Assembly (NCBI GenBank): GCA_965262315.1
Contig: CBDHFJ010000177.1
Span: 1-17,205 of the forward strand
Origin: JBCCFK01 sp965262315
GTDB lineage: Bacteria > Actinomycetota > Acidimicrobiia > Acidimicrobiales > UBA8592
Reading direction: 5' to 3'
DNA: 17,205 nucleotides
Of this stretch, positions 6,457 through 13,726 are shown piece by piece; position 1 is the first letter of the stretch; each line of letters opens with the position of its first letter. The notes under the pieces are model-generated. The model had not been told where the DNA came from. It saw nothing but the letters and a program-made list of their open reading frames with translations, and ran no database searches. Both the position numbers and the translations under genes were made by a program.

Positions 6457-7691
6457 CAGCTTCCAGACCACCGCTCCTCGACGGCGTCCGCATCATCGAG
6501 AGCTCGCTGCTCGGGCCAGGTCAGATCGCCACGTTCTTCTCGGACCTCGGCGCCGACGTGATCAAGGTCGAGCCGCCCGGCGGCGACTACATCCGGCAGA
6601 TGACCTGGCCCATCATCGACGGCGTCTCGCTGCTGCACCTGCACACCCACCGCGGCAAGCGCAGCATCACCCTCGACCTGAAGAGCGACGAGGGACTCTC
6701 GCTGTACAAGGAGCTCATCGCCGGCGCCGACGCCGTGGTCGAGGCGATGCGGCCGGGAACGCTGGATCGCCTGGGCCTGGGCTACGACGTCCTGCGCGAG
6801 ATCAACCCGAAGCTCGTCTTCTGCACCCTGTCGGGCTATGGATCGACCGGTCCCTACAAGTCACTCCCGAGCCACGGCATCGCCTACGACACCTGGGCCG
6901 GTCTGATTCCGCCGGAGTACGACGACGAGGGCTTCGCTCGCATCCCGCGCGACATGCCGAACATCGGGATCAACGTGGGCCCGATGATGGGTGCCTTCGC
7001 GCTCCTCGCCGGCATCACCCGTGCCCGCGCCACCGGTGAGGGCTGCCAGATGGAGCTCGCCCAGAGCGACGCCGCCGCGTACATGGACTGGTATCGCATC
7101 GAGACCTGGAAGGCCTACGAACGCGACGAGGAGACCGTCACCGGCAATCCGTCCGATGACTACGTCCGCCGCCCGCCGGGCCTGGCCGGCATGTGGGAGG
7201 GCGTGCGCTACCAGATGTACGAGTCCAGCGACGGCCACGTGCTCTTCATGGCGTCGGAACAGGCCTTCTGGAAGAACTTCGCCGAGGGGGTCGGCCGCGC
7301 CGACCTGTTCGAGGCCTATCCGGGCTCGCAGTACGCCGACCACGCCAGAGGCAACCTCGAGCTGCAGGCGGAGCTCCGGAAAATCTTCAAGACCAAGACG
7401 TCGAAGGAGTGGCTCGACTTCGGCGAGGCACACAACACGCCGATCGCGCCGGTCTACAACGCCAAGACCGCGCCGGAGGACCCGCAGTTCCAGCATCGGC
7501 TGCCGTTCTTCTCGATCGACGACGTCGGCGCCGAGCAGCTCCCGCTTCCCGTCAACGTGATCGGCGAGGAACGGCTCGTGCCCACCATGGCCCCGACGGC
7601 GGGCCAACACACCGACGAGGTGATGGCCGAGGTCCTGGGCCTCGACGCCGATCGCATCGCCGAACTGCGCGACGGGGGCGTGTTCGGCTGA
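6447..7691 (+). CDS. CaiB/BaiF-type CoA-transferase family III protein
   Basis: The 414-aa protein has the family III CoA-transferase layout: LLDGVRIIESSLLGPGQIATFFSDLGADVIKVEPPGGD at the N-terminus (10-47), the RGKRSITLDLKSDEG loop (69-83), VEAMRPGTLDRLGLGYD (98-114), INPKLVFCTLSGYGSTGPY (119-137) and a small C-terminal domain with GHVLFMASEQAFWKNFAE. These enzymes move CoA between acyl groups in carnitine, oxalate, bile-acid and racemase-like (AMACR) pathways. Length is normal. Counting back from TGEG (196-199), the usual catalytic Asp falls on Ile175/Asn176, so the nucleophile seems missing or displaced. The GTG start is set by the -10 box 6 nt upstream. Substrate unknown; nearby P450 and oxidoreductase genes fit acyl-CoA catabolism. 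Confidence 0.93.
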   Translation: MSDSASRPPLLDGVRIIESSLLGPGQIATFFSDLGADVIKVEPPGGDYIRQMTWPIIDGVSLLHLHTHRGKRSITLDLKSDEGLSLYKELIAGADAVVEAMRPGTLDRLGLGYDVLREINPKLVFCTLSGYGSTGPYKSLPSHGIAYDTWAGLIPPEYDDEGFARIPRDMPNIGINVGPMMGAFALLAGITRARATGEGCQMELAQSDAAAYMDWYRIETWKAYERDEETVTGNPSDDYVRRPPGLAGMWEGVRYQMYESSDGHVLFMASEQAFWKNFAEGVGRADLFEAYPGSQYADHARGNLELQAELRKIFKTKTSKEWLDFGEAHNTPIAPVYNAKTAPEDPQFQHRLPFFSIDDVGAEQLPLPVNVIGEERLVPTMAPTAGQHTDEVMAEVLGLDADRIAELRDGGVFG

Positions 7692-7709
7692 CCCGGCCCG
7701 ACCCTCCTT

Positions 7710-7730
7710 GGGCAGGGAGTGTCCCTGCCC
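7710..7730 (+). terminator. Perfect 9-bp hairpin after the CoA-transferase
   Basis: GGGCAGGGA and TCCCTGCCC pair around GTG, starting 18 bp after the CoA-transferase stop. No T-tract follows. It ends 7 bp before the -10 box of the RNB gene, so it probably separates the two transcription units, though it could also be an operator there. Confidence 0.45.
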
Positions 7731-7737
7731 ACTCCAG

Positions 7738-7743
7738 TACCGT
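7738..7743 (+). promoter_or_regulatory. -10 box of the RNB ribonuclease gene
   Basis: TACCGT fits TANNNT and is 8 nt before ATG 7752, so the transcript would be leaderless or have a leader of one or two bases. It is the weakest of the leaderless candidates because of the spacing. Confidence 0.38.
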
Positions 7744-7751
7744 CATGGACC

Positions 7752-9197
7752 ATGCCCGCCATCCGGTATCACGCCGCCCTCGACGACGCTGAACTGCGCG
7801 CCGGCTTCGATGCGATCCGCGCGGAGATCGGCGTACCCGCCTTCTCCGACCAGGCGCTCGCCGAGGCGCACGAGGCCGCCGAGCGCGGACCGGTCACTCC
7901 CGATGGCGCGACGGACCACCGGGTCGACCGGCGCGACCTGCACCTGGTGGCGATCGATCCTCCGGGCAGCCGAGACCTGGACCAGGCGTTCGGCGCCGAA
8001 CGCCTGGGCGACGGGTATCGCGTCCACTACGCCATCGCCGACGTCGCGGCGTTCGTCGCCCCCGGCACGACCCTCGAAGCCGAGTCACTCGAACGGGGAG
8101 TGACGCTGTACGCACCCGACCGCCGCGAGTCTCTTCACCCCGAGATCATCAACGAGGAGGCCGCGAGCCTGCTCCCCGGACAGGACCGCCCGTCGGTCCT
8201 GTGGACGATCGACCTCGACGGTGAGGGCGAGATCCGGCGGGCGTCACTCGCACGAGCGTCCGTGCGGGTCGCCGAGGCCATGACCTACCGCGACGCGCAG
8301 ACCGAGATCGACGGCGACCGGCCGCGCGAGTCCCTCACCCTGTTGTCGGAGATCGGGCGCCACCGTCAACGCCTCGAACGCGAGCGTGGGGCCGTCAGTC
8401 TCGCCCTCCCGGCCCAAGAGGTCATGCGAGACAGCCACGGCCACATGCAGCTGGTCTATGACGACAACCTCCCCGTCGAGGCATGGAACGCCCAGATCTC
8501 CCTGCTGACCGGCATCGCCGCTGCCGACATCATGCTCGACGCGGGCGTCGGGATGTTGCGCACCCTCCCGCCCCCCGACCCCGAGACCATCGACGGCCTC
8601 CGTCGCACCGCCCGCGGCCTGCGTGTCGACTGGCCACCGGAGCAGTCCTACGCGGACCGGGTTCGAGATCTCGATCCCGGCGACCCACAGGAGGTCGCGA
8701 TGCTGATGCGTTCCGCCCGCGGTCTGCGCGGTGCGGGCTACGTCGGTTTCACCTCGGCCGACGAGATCCCCGACCAGAAGGAGCACTCGGCCATCGCCTC
8801 CACGTACGCGCACGTGACGGCCCCCCTCCGACGCGTGTGCGACCGCTACGCCAACGAGATCATCCTCGCGATCTGCGCCGACCACGAGCCCCCGGGCTGG
8901 GCGATCGAGACGATCCCCGAGCTCCCCAAGATCATGGGTCGGACGCGGCAGCGTGAACAGGCGCTCGAACGTGCCGTCATCGACTTCATGGAGGCGATGA
9001 TGCTCGAGGACGCCGTGGGCCACGAGTTCGACGCCGTGGTGGTCAACCACCGCCGAGATCAGGCCATCATCCAGCTGGCCGATCCCGCGGTCATCGCTGC
9101 GGTCGAACCCAAGCCCCAACTCGGCCAGGAGATCCGGGTCAAGCTGCTGTCGGTCGATCCCGTGGCGCGTCGCGTGCGCTTCGAGCGGGTGGACTGA
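7752..9197 (+). CDS. Short RNB-domain (RNase II/R-type) ribonuclease
   Basis: The RNB exonuclease core degrades RNA 3'-5' with two metal ions. The active-site loop reads AIDPPGSRDLDQAF (residues 67-80): Asp69, Asp75 and Asp77 match three of the four catalytic aspartates of E. coli RNase II (D201, D207, D209), while the fourth is Gln78. IADVAAFV follows, and HVTAPLRRVCDRYANEIIL holds the conserved Arg region. At 481 aa it lacks the N-terminal cold-shock domains, and the C-terminus (IRVKLLSVDPVARRVRFERVD) is only an S1-like remnant. Short RNB proteins of this kind are known in actinobacteria. The ATG 7719 upstream in frame lies inside the hairpin/promoter region, so I start at 7752. The acyltransferase gene begins 7 bp downstream and is co-transcribed. 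Confidence 0.9.
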   Translation: MPAIRYHAALDDAELRAGFDAIRAEIGVPAFSDQALAEAHEAAERGPVTPDGATDHRVDRRDLHLVAIDPPGSRDLDQAFGAERLGDGYRVHYAIADVAAFVAPGTTLEAESLERGVTLYAPDRRESLHPEIINEEAASLLPGQDRPSVLWTIDLDGEGEIRRASLARASVRVAEAMTYRDAQTEIDGDRPRESLTLLSEIGRHRQRLERERGAVSLALPAQEVMRDSHGHMQLVYDDNLPVEAWNAQISLLTGIAAADIMLDAGVGMLRTLPPPDPETIDGLRRTARGLRVDWPPEQSYADRVRDLDPGDPQEVAMLMRSARGLRGAGYVGFTSADEIPDQKEHSAIASTYAHVTAPLRRVCDRYANEIILAICADHEPPGWAIETIPELPKIMGRTRQREQALERAVIDFMEAMMLEDAVGHEFDAVVVNHRRDQAIIQLADPAVIAAVEPKPQLGQEIRVKLLSVDPVARRVRFERVD

Positions 9198-9204
9198 GGG
9201 TCGC

Positions 9205-10221
9205 ATGCTGCGCCGCGGCGATCGTTGGCGCCGTCGGGCCATCACCTGGCCCGCCATCCTGTTGGGCGCGCCCCTGCTGATCGTGCTCAGCCCAGTGCTC
9301 GTGGCATCGACCCTCCTGGTCGACATGGTGACCGGCCCCCGGCGGCTCCGCTGGAGTCGGCTGTTGGCGATGGGCATCCACTACGTGGTACTCGGCTGGC
9401 TGGGTCTGGTGGCGGGCGGCGCCCTGTGGATCGGCACCGGCTGCGGACTCCTCATGGGACGGCCCTGGGCCCGGCGCGTCCACTATCGGTTCCAGCAGTG
9501 GTGGACGGTCGCCGTCCTGGCCGGCGTCCAACGATGGCTGGGCGCCGACGTCTCTGTCGAGGACGGGCACCTCGCCGCGGAGGGCCCGATGATCGTGGCC
9601 GCACGCCACGCCAGCTTCTTCGACGCCGTGGTGCCCACAGTCGTGCTCGCACAACACTCCGACGAGCTGAGCCGCCACGTCCTCAAGATCGAGCTCACGT
9701 GGGAACCACTGCTGGATCTCTTCGGTCACCGGCACCCGAACCACTTCGTGCGGCGCGGTGCCACCGACCGTTCCGAAGAACTCGCCGCCATCGCGGCGCT
9801 CGGCCGCGACGCCGGAACCGACGCCCTGGTGATCTTCCCCGAGGGCACCTTCCGCACCGCCAATCGAGCCGCCCGCATCATGGCGACATTCGCCGAGCGC
9901 GAACCACACCGATCGCAACGCCTGGATCTGGCTCATCTGCTCCCCGCCCGGCCGGGCGGCGTCGGAACCCTGCTCGACACCCGGCCGGACGCGGATCTGG
10001 TGCTCATCGCACACACCGGATTCGAGCCGTTCGGCTCGTTCCGCCAGATCATCGCCAACGTGCCGTTCCGTCGTCCGGTCGAGATCAAGGTGTGGCGTGT
10101 CGCAGCCGCAGACCTGGCCGCGGAGCCGGCCGAACGCATGGTGGCCATCGACCACTGGTGGCAGAAGATGGACGACTGGATCGACGAGCGCCTCGCCGCA
10201 CACGAGCGTCCCCGCTCCTAG
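9205..10221 (+). CDS. PlsC-type lysophospholipid/glycerolipid acyltransferase
   Basis: The 338-aa membrane protein has two N-terminal hydrophobic helices (about 14-38 and 55-78), then the acyltransferase domain: block I AARHASFFDA with catalytic His135 and Asp140 (HxxxxD), and block III VIFPEGTFRT (209-218), which binds the phosphate of the acceptor. Such enzymes transfer an acyl group from acyl-CoA or acyl-ACP to lysophosphatidate or similar lipids at the cytoplasmic membrane face. The paired N-terminal helices make it longer than minimal PlsC enzymes. The exact acceptor is unknown. It starts 7 bp after the RNB stop, with GAGGG as ribosome-binding site overlapping that stop. Its own TAG stop forms part of the -10 box of the next gene. 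Confidence 0.88.
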   Translation: MLRRGDRWRRRAITWPAILLGAPLLIVLSPVLVASTLLVDMVTGPRRLRWSRLLAMGIHYVVLGWLGLVAGGALWIGTGCGLLMGRPWARRVHYRFQQWWTVAVLAGVQRWLGADVSVEDGHLAAEGPMIVAARHASFFDAVVPTVVLAQHSDELSRHVLKIELTWEPLLDLFGHRHPNHFVRRGATDRSEELAAIAALGRDAGTDALVIFPEGTFRTANRAARIMATFAEREPHRSQRLDLAHLLPARPGGVGTLLDTRPDADLVLIAHTGFEPFGSFRQIIANVPFRRPVEIKVWRVAAADLAAEPAERMVAIDHWWQKMDDWIDERLAAHERPRS

Positions 10222-10224
10222 CAT
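10219..10224 (+). promoter_or_regulatory. -10 box of the hisN-like gene, overlapping the previous stop codon
   Basis: TAGCAT is TANNNT, followed by exactly 6 nt and ATG 10231. Its first three bases are the stop codon of the acyltransferase gene. No ribosome-binding site fits this ATG, which supports leaderless initiation. Confidence 0.5.
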
Positions 10225-10230
10225 CAGGGC

Positions 10231-11007
10231 ATGACCACGCCCCCCGTCGACCAGGCGCTGTTCGATGCCGCCTCCGAGATCGCTCGCGAAGCCGTTGCGT
10301 TCGTGAAGGACGGGTTCGAGCGCGGGTTCACGATCGAGATCAAACACGACGGCTCCGAGGTGACCGAGATCGACAAGGGCGCCGAGGCGCTGGTCCGGCG
10401 ACTGGTCGCCGAACAGTTCCCCGACGACACCGTGGTCGGCGAGGAGGCCGGCGTGACCGAGGGGACGAGCGCGCGCCGCTGGATCGTCGACCCCATCGAC
10501 GGCACCGCGTCATTCGTACGCCGGGTGCCCCTGTTCTCGACGCTGCTGGCCGTCTACGACGAACACGGCCCGGCGGTCGGCATCATTGCCATCCCCGCGC
10601 TCGACGAGTTCGTCGCGGCAGGGCGAGGTCTGGGGTGTTTCCACAACGGTGAACCCACCACCGTGTCGTCGATCGGCACGGTGGCGGACAGCTGCATCTC
10701 CGCCTCCGCGTTCGACGGGAGCTGGTGGCCGACCGAGAGCCTGGTGGCCATCTCCGACTCCGGCGCCAAGACCCGCACGTGGGGGGATGGCTACGGCTAC
10801 TTCCTGGTGGCCACGGGGCGGATCGAAGCCATGGTCGAACCGGCGCTCAACACGTGGGACATCGCCCCCATGTTGGTGGTGATCCCCGAGGCCGGTGGGC
10901 GCATCACGACCTGGACGGGCTCGACGGAGCTGGCCCAGGGTGCCGGCTGGATCGCGTCCAACGGCCATGTCCACGACGACCTCATGCGCCTGGTCGCCCG
11001 CCCCTGA
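10231..11007 (+). CDS. hisN: Inositol-monophosphatase-family phosphatase, probably histidinol-phosphatase HisN
   Basis: The 258-aa enzyme has the metal-dependent IMPase motifs: GEE (70-72), WIVDPIDGTASF (84-95) and TWDIAPMLVVIPEAGG (208-223). Metal ligands should be Glu71, Asp87, Asp90 and Asp210. The segments FVRRVPLFSTLLAVYD and TWGDGYGYFLVATGRIEAMVEP resemble actinobacterial HisN, which removes phosphate from L-histidinol phosphate in histidine synthesis. An inositol or sugar monophosphatase is the alternative; no other his gene is near. It starts 9 bp after the acyltransferase stop but appears to have its own leaderless promoter. The strong hairpin just downstream has its U-tract on the other strand. 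Confidence 0.85.
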   Translation: MTTPPVDQALFDAASEIAREAVAFVKDGFERGFTIEIKHDGSEVTEIDKGAEALVRRLVAEQFPDDTVVGEEAGVTEGTSARRWIVDPIDGTASFVRRVPLFSTLLAVYDEHGPAVGIIAIPALDEFVAAGRGLGCFHNGEPTTVSSIGTVADSCISASAFDGSWWPTESLVAISDSGAKTRTWGDGYGYFLVATGRIEAMVEPALNTWDIAPMLVVIPEAGGRITTWTGSTELAQGAGWIASNGHVHDDLMRLVARP

Positions 11008-11014
11008 CGGTGAC

Positions 11015-11051
11015 AAAAAACGCGAGCACGGGAGCCGAAGCTCCCGTGCTC
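11015..11051 (-). terminator. Intrinsic terminator with UUCG loop (minus strand)
   Basis: A perfect 12-bp stem, GAGCACGGGAGC with GCTCCCGTGCTC, closes a C(UUCG)G tetraloop when read on the minus strand and is followed by GCG and six U. Read on the plus strand the loop is CGAA and no U-tract follows. It therefore ends minus-strand transcription coming from the sigma-factor side, 364 bp beyond that gene's stop. Confidence 0.88.
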
Positions 11052-11383
11052 ATCGTGACGACCTCGGGGCCAAGGTCAAACCGGCATCCGCCGGCCCTCC
11101 AGCCAACCCCTCGGTCAGATCTGTCTCACCCGCCCTGTCGCTCCGCACTGCCGACGCTTCCCGACATCCGGTTGGGCCCGGTCGCTCCCCGGCGCAGCCG
11201 GTTCACACGCCGTGCTCACCCCGTGTCGCAGCCGCCCGCTGCTGACGACCGCTTCGCAGCCCGCAGGGAGCAACCAGCGATGAGCGGGATCGGTACCGCG
11301 AGCCGGGTCATCCGCTCCGTGTCGTCTCCACCGACGTCGCAGCGGAGAGGTGAGGGACGACCAACGACCAGCGCCGACCGCAG
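11052..11383 (-). other. Gene-free 332-bp stretch between two hairpins, downstream of the sigma gene
   Basis: I see no convincing gene on either strand. The stretch has many possible GC-rich stems, for example GAGCGG (about 11284) with CCGCTC (about 11311), and CTCCG (about 11314) with CGGAG (about 11343). Because the U-tract terminator lies at its minus-strand end, it would be transcribed as a long 3' UTR of the sigma mRNA or as a separate small RNA. I found no TANNNT box inside it and no match to RNase P RNA, tmRNA, SRP RNA or known riboswitch cores. Confidence 0.35.
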
Positions 11384-11412
11384 CCGCAGCGCCACGAGCG
11401 TGGCGGTTGCGG
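11384..11412 (-). terminator. Hairpin right after the sigma-factor stop codon
   Basis: CCGCA and CGCCAC (11384-11395) pair with GTGGCG and TGCGG (11400-11412), interrupted by a small internal loop, around GAGC. It begins 2 nt after the stop codon in the minus direction. There is no U-tract, so it may only protect the mRNA 3' end or terminate partially. Confidence 0.4.
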
Positions 11413-11414
11413 GA

Positions 11415-12299
11415 CTAGAACGTGACACTCTCCACGCTGACGGCCGGCTTCAGGCGGCTCTTCCAGCTGGAGGCATCACCGATGGACTCGGCGTAGCGCT
11501 CCTTGCGGCGAGCCACCCGGGCACCCACGTTCTCCTCCGGGGCCTGCTGCTGGTACTGCGCCTGGATGCCTTCCTTGAGCATGCCCAGGGCTTCCGAGCG
11601 CAGCTGGGAGATCCGGCTCTCGGTGACGCCGAGGAAGTCGGCGAGCTCCTGGGAGGTACGACCCTCGAGGAAGTAGCCCACCACCACGAGCCGGTGGCGC
11701 TCGGGAAGCAGATCGACGGCGTCGGTCAGGTACGAGTGGAGCTCACGATGCTCCATCTCCTCGCAAGGCTCACGAGTGGAGCTGTCGGGGAGGACGTCGA
11801 CCAGGGTGAGGTCCTCGTCGGCCCCTTCATAGACCTCGTGTTCGAGGGCGAGCACGACGGACCGGAACATGCGGTCCTGGAGGCGGTTCAGCTCCTCCGG
11901 GGTCATGCCGAGAGCTTCTGCCTTCTCCTCTGCGTTGGGCAGGCGGCCGAGCTCGGTGGCGAGCCGCTGCTCGACACCCTCCAGGCGCCGAGCGAGCGTT
12001 CGCACGCTGCGGGGCGCCCAGTCGGCGGCACGAGCGGCGTCGAGGATGGCGCCACGGATGCGCTGAGCGGCGAACCGCTCGAACGGCACACCGCGTGCCT
12101 CGTCGTAGCGTCGAGCCGCCTCGACCAGACCCAGGGCACCGGCCCTGGCCAGGTCGTCACGATCGACGTGCCGCGGGAAGTGCACCGCAACCTGGTAGAC
12201 CACGTGCTTCACGAGCGGCAGGTGCTGTTCAATCAGCACGCTGAGGCTCGTTTCGGGAGAGGCTGATCCCATCATCGCCCTTTCGGTATTCGTCCGCAT
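11415..12299 (-). CDS. RNA polymerase sigma factor, FliA/WhiG family
   Basis: The 294-aa protein has sigma-70 group 3 architecture. Region 2 is VDRDDLARAGALGLVEAARRYDEARGVPFERFAAQRIRGAILDAARAADWAPRSVR, with the FliA/WhiG-typical RIRGAI and DWxPRS. Region 3 follows (LGRLPNAEEKAEALGMTPEELNRLQ). Region 4 ends in the helix-turn-helix TSQELADFLGVTESRISQLRSEA, which reads the -35 element. A C-terminal tail of about 40 residues rich in Arg, Glu and Ser extends beyond region 4. Family members direct flagellar (FliA) or sporulation (WhiG) genes; none is visible here, so the regulon is unknown. I start at ATG 12299 because GGAG lies 4 nt upstream; ATG 12275 or 12272 behind GAAAGGG is possible, and the upstream start 12338 lacks a good site. 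No anti-sigma gene is adjacent. Confidence 0.93.
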   Translation of the reverse strand: MRTNTERAMMGSASPETSLSVLIEQHLPLVKHVVYQVAVHFPRHVDRDDLARAGALGLVEAARRYDEARGVPFERFAAQRIRGAILDAARAADWAPRSVRTLARRLEGVEQRLATELGRLPNAEEKAEALGMTPEELNRLQDRMFRSVVLALEHEVYEGADEDLTLVDVLPDSSTREPCEEMEHRELHSYLTDAVDLLPERHRLVVVGYFLEGRTSQELADFLGVTESRISQLRSEALGMLKEGIQAQYQQQAPEENVGARVARRKERYAESIGDASSWKSRLKPAVSVESVTF

Positions 12300-12568
12300 C
12301 TGTCTCCGCACCCCTTGTCGAGTGATGGGTTGGACCACTGGGGTTGGTCCGCCATCCTCAGACGTGCGGACAAACCTTCGACATGAATCTCGGGGACCTT
12401 GAGGAAAAAGTCTTTGGGATCATTCACCCAACGGCCGCCGAATCCCCACTCGAACAGGCGAAATGGGCACTGCGGGTGGGCAGTTGCATGCGATCGGCCC
12501 AGGTCAGACGCCCCAGACAGACGCAATCCGTAGCGGATCGTGAGCGCTGCGTGAGATGCCCTTGACGC
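12300..12568 (-). promoter_or_regulatory. Long upstream region of the sigma gene, relatively AT-richer
   Basis: This 269-bp gap between the oxidoreductase stop and the sigma start should hold the sigma promoter. It is visibly richer in A and T than its neighbours (AAAAAGTCTTTGGGATCATT on the plus strand near 12404). It contains small inverted repeats: TTGGG (about 12414) with CCCAA (about 12427), and ACTGC (about 12470) with GCAGT (about 12480). I found no clear -35/-10 pair. Short open frames here have low third-position GC, unlike real genes of this genome. Confidence 0.35.
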
Positions 12569-13567
12569 TCAGTTCAGATCGCCGACGCCCTCGAACTCCT
12601 GGCAGATCAGCCCGCGCCGACGGGTGCCCGCGAGGAAGCGGGACGGGTCCACCGCAGTCGCCAAGCCGCGTACGCCGCCGTCGACGCGCCCGGCGACCAC
12701 CTCGTCGATGGCAGTCGCCGCGACGGCTGCGGCACCGAGCGAAGGGCGCTCGACGGCGCCCAGGATGCGGACCTCCCGAGCAGAACCGATGCGTCCCCTC
12801 AGCTCGACCCGCACCGCCCCCACCGCACCCTCGGGGTGTGGCGGGCTCAGCATGGGGAGCCACGACGTGAACCGGTCCTGGCGAGTGGCTGCCATACGCG
12901 CGGTGATGCGGGACGCGTCGAGGAACGCCGGGCGCAGCAGGATCGCGTCCGGCAACGCTGCTCGGTAGCAGTCCGCACCGGCCACCGGCTCGGGAAACCA
13001 GACCAGTTCCCGACCCGAACCGCCGGGTCGGCGGACCCAGGCACCGTCGCGCCAATCGCGGGCAGCACGTTTGAGTGCCCGGTGGTGTTGGCGAGCGCAA
13101 GATGGGCCACCGGTGCCCGCCTTGGCGATGTGGACCTCGTCCACGACGTCGAACCGCGACGCTCCGTGGGCGGCCAGGACGCAGCTGAGTCCAGGCGCGA
13201 AGCAGACACCCGTGAGGACGGGCACACCCGCGCGGCGAGCCTCGGTGTCCAACGTTCTGATCGCTTCGACGTCGTCGATCCGGTCGCTGCACGAGACCGC
13301 CGGAATACCAGCTCGGACCGATCGGCGGATCGGATCGAGATGGTGGCCACACGGGGTGGCAACGAGGAGCAGATCGATGCCCTGATCCTGGAGTCGGCCG
13401 TCGATCAACGCGGCCGCGCGCGGGCCGAGCGATGCCACCGCCTCGTCGAGCTTGGCGTCGTCGAGATCGGCGAGCACCACTTCGAGCTCGGGATCACCGG
13501 TGAGGAGTTGTCTGGCAACGCGTGCGCCCACGGCGCCGGCGCCGAGGATGCCGATCCGGGCAGCCAT
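12569..13567 (-). CDS. NAD(P)-binding oxidoreductase, saccharopine-dehydrogenase-like
   Basis: The 332-aa protein opens MAARIGILGAGAVGARVARQ, a Rossmann GxGxxG dinucleotide loop, followed by VVLADLDD, where the acidic residue at the second strand end suggests NAD(H) or mixed preference. LLLVATPCGHHLDPIRRSVRAG, AVSCSD and VLTGVCFAPGLSCVLA match the N-terminal half of saccharopine-dehydrogenase-like or Gfo/Idh-type proteins, and VDEVHIAKAGTGGP begins the substrate domain. Reaction unknown; a dihydrodipicolinate-reductase-like role is less likely because the DapB signature is absent. ATG 13567 is chosen because the GxGxxG loop follows at once; an in-frame start at 13621 would overlap the small gene upstream. 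It lies 7 bp after that small gene and should share its transcript. Confidence 0.75.
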   Translation of the reverse strand: MAARIGILGAGAVGARVARQLLTGDPELEVVLADLDDAKLDEAVASLGPRAAALIDGRLQDQGIDLLLVATPCGHHLDPIRRSVRAGIPAVSCSDRIDDVEAIRTLDTEARRAGVPVLTGVCFAPGLSCVLAAHGASRFDVVDEVHIAKAGTGGPSCARQHHRALKRAARDWRDGAWVRRPGGSGRELVWFPEPVAGADCYRAALPDAILLRPAFLDASRITARMAATRQDRFTSWLPMLSPPHPEGAVGAVRVELRGRIGSAREVRILGAVERPSLGAAAVAATAIDEVVAGRVDGGVRGLATAVDPSRFLAGTRRRGLICQEFEGVGDLN

Positions 13568-13574
13568 CGAGGCG

Positions 13575-13703
13575 TCAGTCGACCTCGAGCTCGCGCCATC
13601 CGCCGGATTGCGGCGGGACACCTCCCGAGCCGCGAACCCGCAGGACGCCGGCGATGGCGCCGGCGGCCGACAATGCCAGCAGGATCCGCCGCAACAGCCT
13701 CAT
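13575..13703 (-). CDS. Small hydrophobic protein, 42 aa
   Basis: This frame codes for a 42-residue protein: a basic start (MRLLRR), a hydrophobic helix (ILLALSAAGAIAGVL, 7-21), then a Gly/Pro/Arg-rich linker and the end SGGWRELEVD. One short membrane anchor with a small cytoplasmic or external tail is likely. I do not recognise a named family. Support comes from its position between two co-directional genes (23-bp and 7-bp gaps), the TAGTCT box exactly 6 nt before its ATG, and a GAGG motif at the same place. It is below the length most gene finders accept by default. Confidence 0.62.
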   Translation of the reverse strand: MRLLRRILLALSAAGAIAGVLRVRGSGGVPPQSGGWRELEVD

Positions 13704-13709
13704 GCCTCG

Positions 13710-13715
13710 AGACTA
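13710..13715 (-). promoter_or_regulatory. -10 box of the small-protein/oxidoreductase operon
   Basis: On the minus strand TAGTCT is followed by 6 nt and ATG 13703, a leaderless promoter within the 23-bp gap after the EamA stop. The two downstream genes can thus be expressed independently of the transporter. Confidence 0.48.
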
Positions 13716-13726
13716 CCTGTCGCCCG

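Noticed and set aside
11052..11383. Riboswitch or housekeeping RNA (c-di-AMP, cobalamin, SRP, RNase P, tmRNA)
   Set aside because: Short stretches such as GGGGTGA or GGATGTCGGGAAGC looked similar, but the conserved cores are not in the right order and no gene lies downstream to be controlled.
12344..12565. Plus-strand small open frame upstream of the sigma gene
   Set aside because: Third codon positions are A/T-rich, unlike every real gene here, and there is no start signal. The minus-strand frame 12272-12526 overlaps the sigma start and was rejected likewise.
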